Assembly (NCBI GenBank): GCA_965224495.1
Contig: CBDCZI010000029.1
Coordinates: forward strand, 248,001 to 312,000
Length of the DNA stretch: 64,000 nt
Source: CBDCZI01 sp965224495
GTDB taxonomy: Bacteria; Bacteroidota; Bacteroidia; Cytophagales; JAAEPT01
Direction of reading: 5' to 3'
The notes beneath the pieces are model-generated. The model made no database searches and was not told the origin of the DNA. It saw nothing but the letters and a program-made list of their open reading frames with translations. Positions within the stretch are counted from its first letter, which is position 1. Every line of letters starts with the position of its first letter. A program made the position numbers and the translations under genes. Below, in pieces: positions 63,725 to 64,000 of this stretch.

Positions 63725-63762
63725 AAAAAAAGGGTGTTGTAATTAATTACAACACCCTTTTT
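63725..63762. terminator. Bidirectional terminator
   Basis: A perfect palindrome GGGTGTTGTAATT / AATTACAACACCC flanked by A and T runs between convergent genes. Confidence 0.92.
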
Positions 63763-63780
63763 ACTTAGACTAAAATTGAA

Positions 63781-64000
63781 CTAAGCTACTTTCAGTTTTT
63801 TAAATCGAGAACGAGTGAACTTTTTCACAGCGTAAGCTTTTGTCAATTTAAAAGACTTTACGGTAGCATCACTAGGCATTTCAAACATAGCGTCACGCAT
63901 CAATTCTTCACAGATAGAGCGTAACCCACGAGCACCTAAATCGTATTCTACTGCTTTGTCAACAATAAAATCAATTGCGTCAGGGGCAAAAGATAATTTA
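63781..64000 (-). CDS. clpX: ATP-dependent Clp protease ATP-binding subunit ClpX, 3' end
   Basis: Only the last 73 codons are in the window. They read LSFAPDAIDFIVDKAVEY, LGARGLRSICEELMRDAMFE and MPS, the C-terminal AAA+ small domain of ClpX with the sensor-2 motif GARGLR. A basic tail KKFTRSRFKKLKVA follows. ClpX unfolds substrates for ClpP, including ones with the tmRNA tag encoded at 44519-44921. Confidence 0.88.
   Translation of the reverse strand, partial: KLSFAPDAIDFIVDKAVEYDLGARGLRSICEELMRDAMFEMPSDATVKSFKLTKAYAVKKFTRSRFKKLKVA

Overview
The window looks like chromosomal DNA of a member of the Bacteroidetes, most likely the family Flavobacteriaceae. The support is AT-rich sequence, a secreted protein ending in a type IX secretion sorting domain, a complete bat (aerotolerance) gene set, an XrtF exosortase pair, DUF3078, DUF2141 and GSCFA proteins, an almost total lack of Shine-Dalgarno sequences, and several matches to the Bacteroidetes promoter consensus TTTG-N19-TAnnTTTG. 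No rRNA, CRISPR array, prophage or intact insertion sequence is visible. The genus cannot be fixed from the sequence alone.

Layout. 1-3054: the 3' part of a giant Ig-repeat, T9SS-exported protein. 3415-8651: a GNAT-like protein, a secreted endonuclease/phosphatase, a thioredoxin, an MscS channel and a DUF3078 barrel. 8722-10501: RlmD with a small partner. 10621-13876: a tightly overlapping operon tsaE-ald-folP-cdaA, the last gene making c-di-AMP. 13877-15715: an accessory patch with a decayed tyrosine recombinase, an intergenic repeat and an orphan secreted protein. 15768-25184: the bat locus (moxR, DUF58, a BatD-like protein, batA, batB, batC, batD) followed by an NRDE protein and a GT-C membrane protein; moxR and batB carry apparent single-base frameshifts. 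25488-33335: a TetR-controlled efflux operon (DUF2141, cupin, TolC, HlyD lipoprotein, small lipoprotein, two ABC ATPases, two ABC-2 permeases), with matching operator-like sites before the regulator and before the operon. 33507-38885: lipocalin-like protein, SecG, a TPR-like protein, LptE, a sigma-54 activator and MiaB. 39179-44399: tex, trmH and a HEAT-like gene, interrupted by a two-gene insert bounded by 411-bp imperfect direct repeats. 44519-44921: tmRNA. 45046-48103: XrtF and partner, an RluA-type pseudouridine synthase and a DUF1573 protein. 48242-52884: two tandem UspA paralogues and a GH63-like glycosidase. 52960-56448: pyrF and a secreted TPR-CHAT protein. 56530-58743: argC and argG. 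59112-60730: a secreted hypothetical and a GSCFA protein. 60742-62133: a tRNA-Gln, L25, Pth transcription unit. 62304-63698: a DUF6268-like barrel and a small hypothetical. 63781-64000: the 3' end of clpX.

Most of the window is core housekeeping and envelope biology. The most unusual structure is the A-X-A' arrangement at 41184-43534: a duplicated tex/trmH junction flanks a self-contained pair of envelope genes with their own promoter, without destroying either tex or trmH. This is what single-crossover integration of a circular molecule carrying a diverged copy of that junction would leave. Other points for follow-up are the three closely spaced indels in batB, the N-terminal frameshift in moxR, a shared palindromic operator for the TetR regulator, a two-copy intergenic repeat with a variable loop, a recombinase remnant that has lost its catalytic tyrosine, an unusual tmRNA tag ending YAMAA, and an exported caspase-like CHAT protein.
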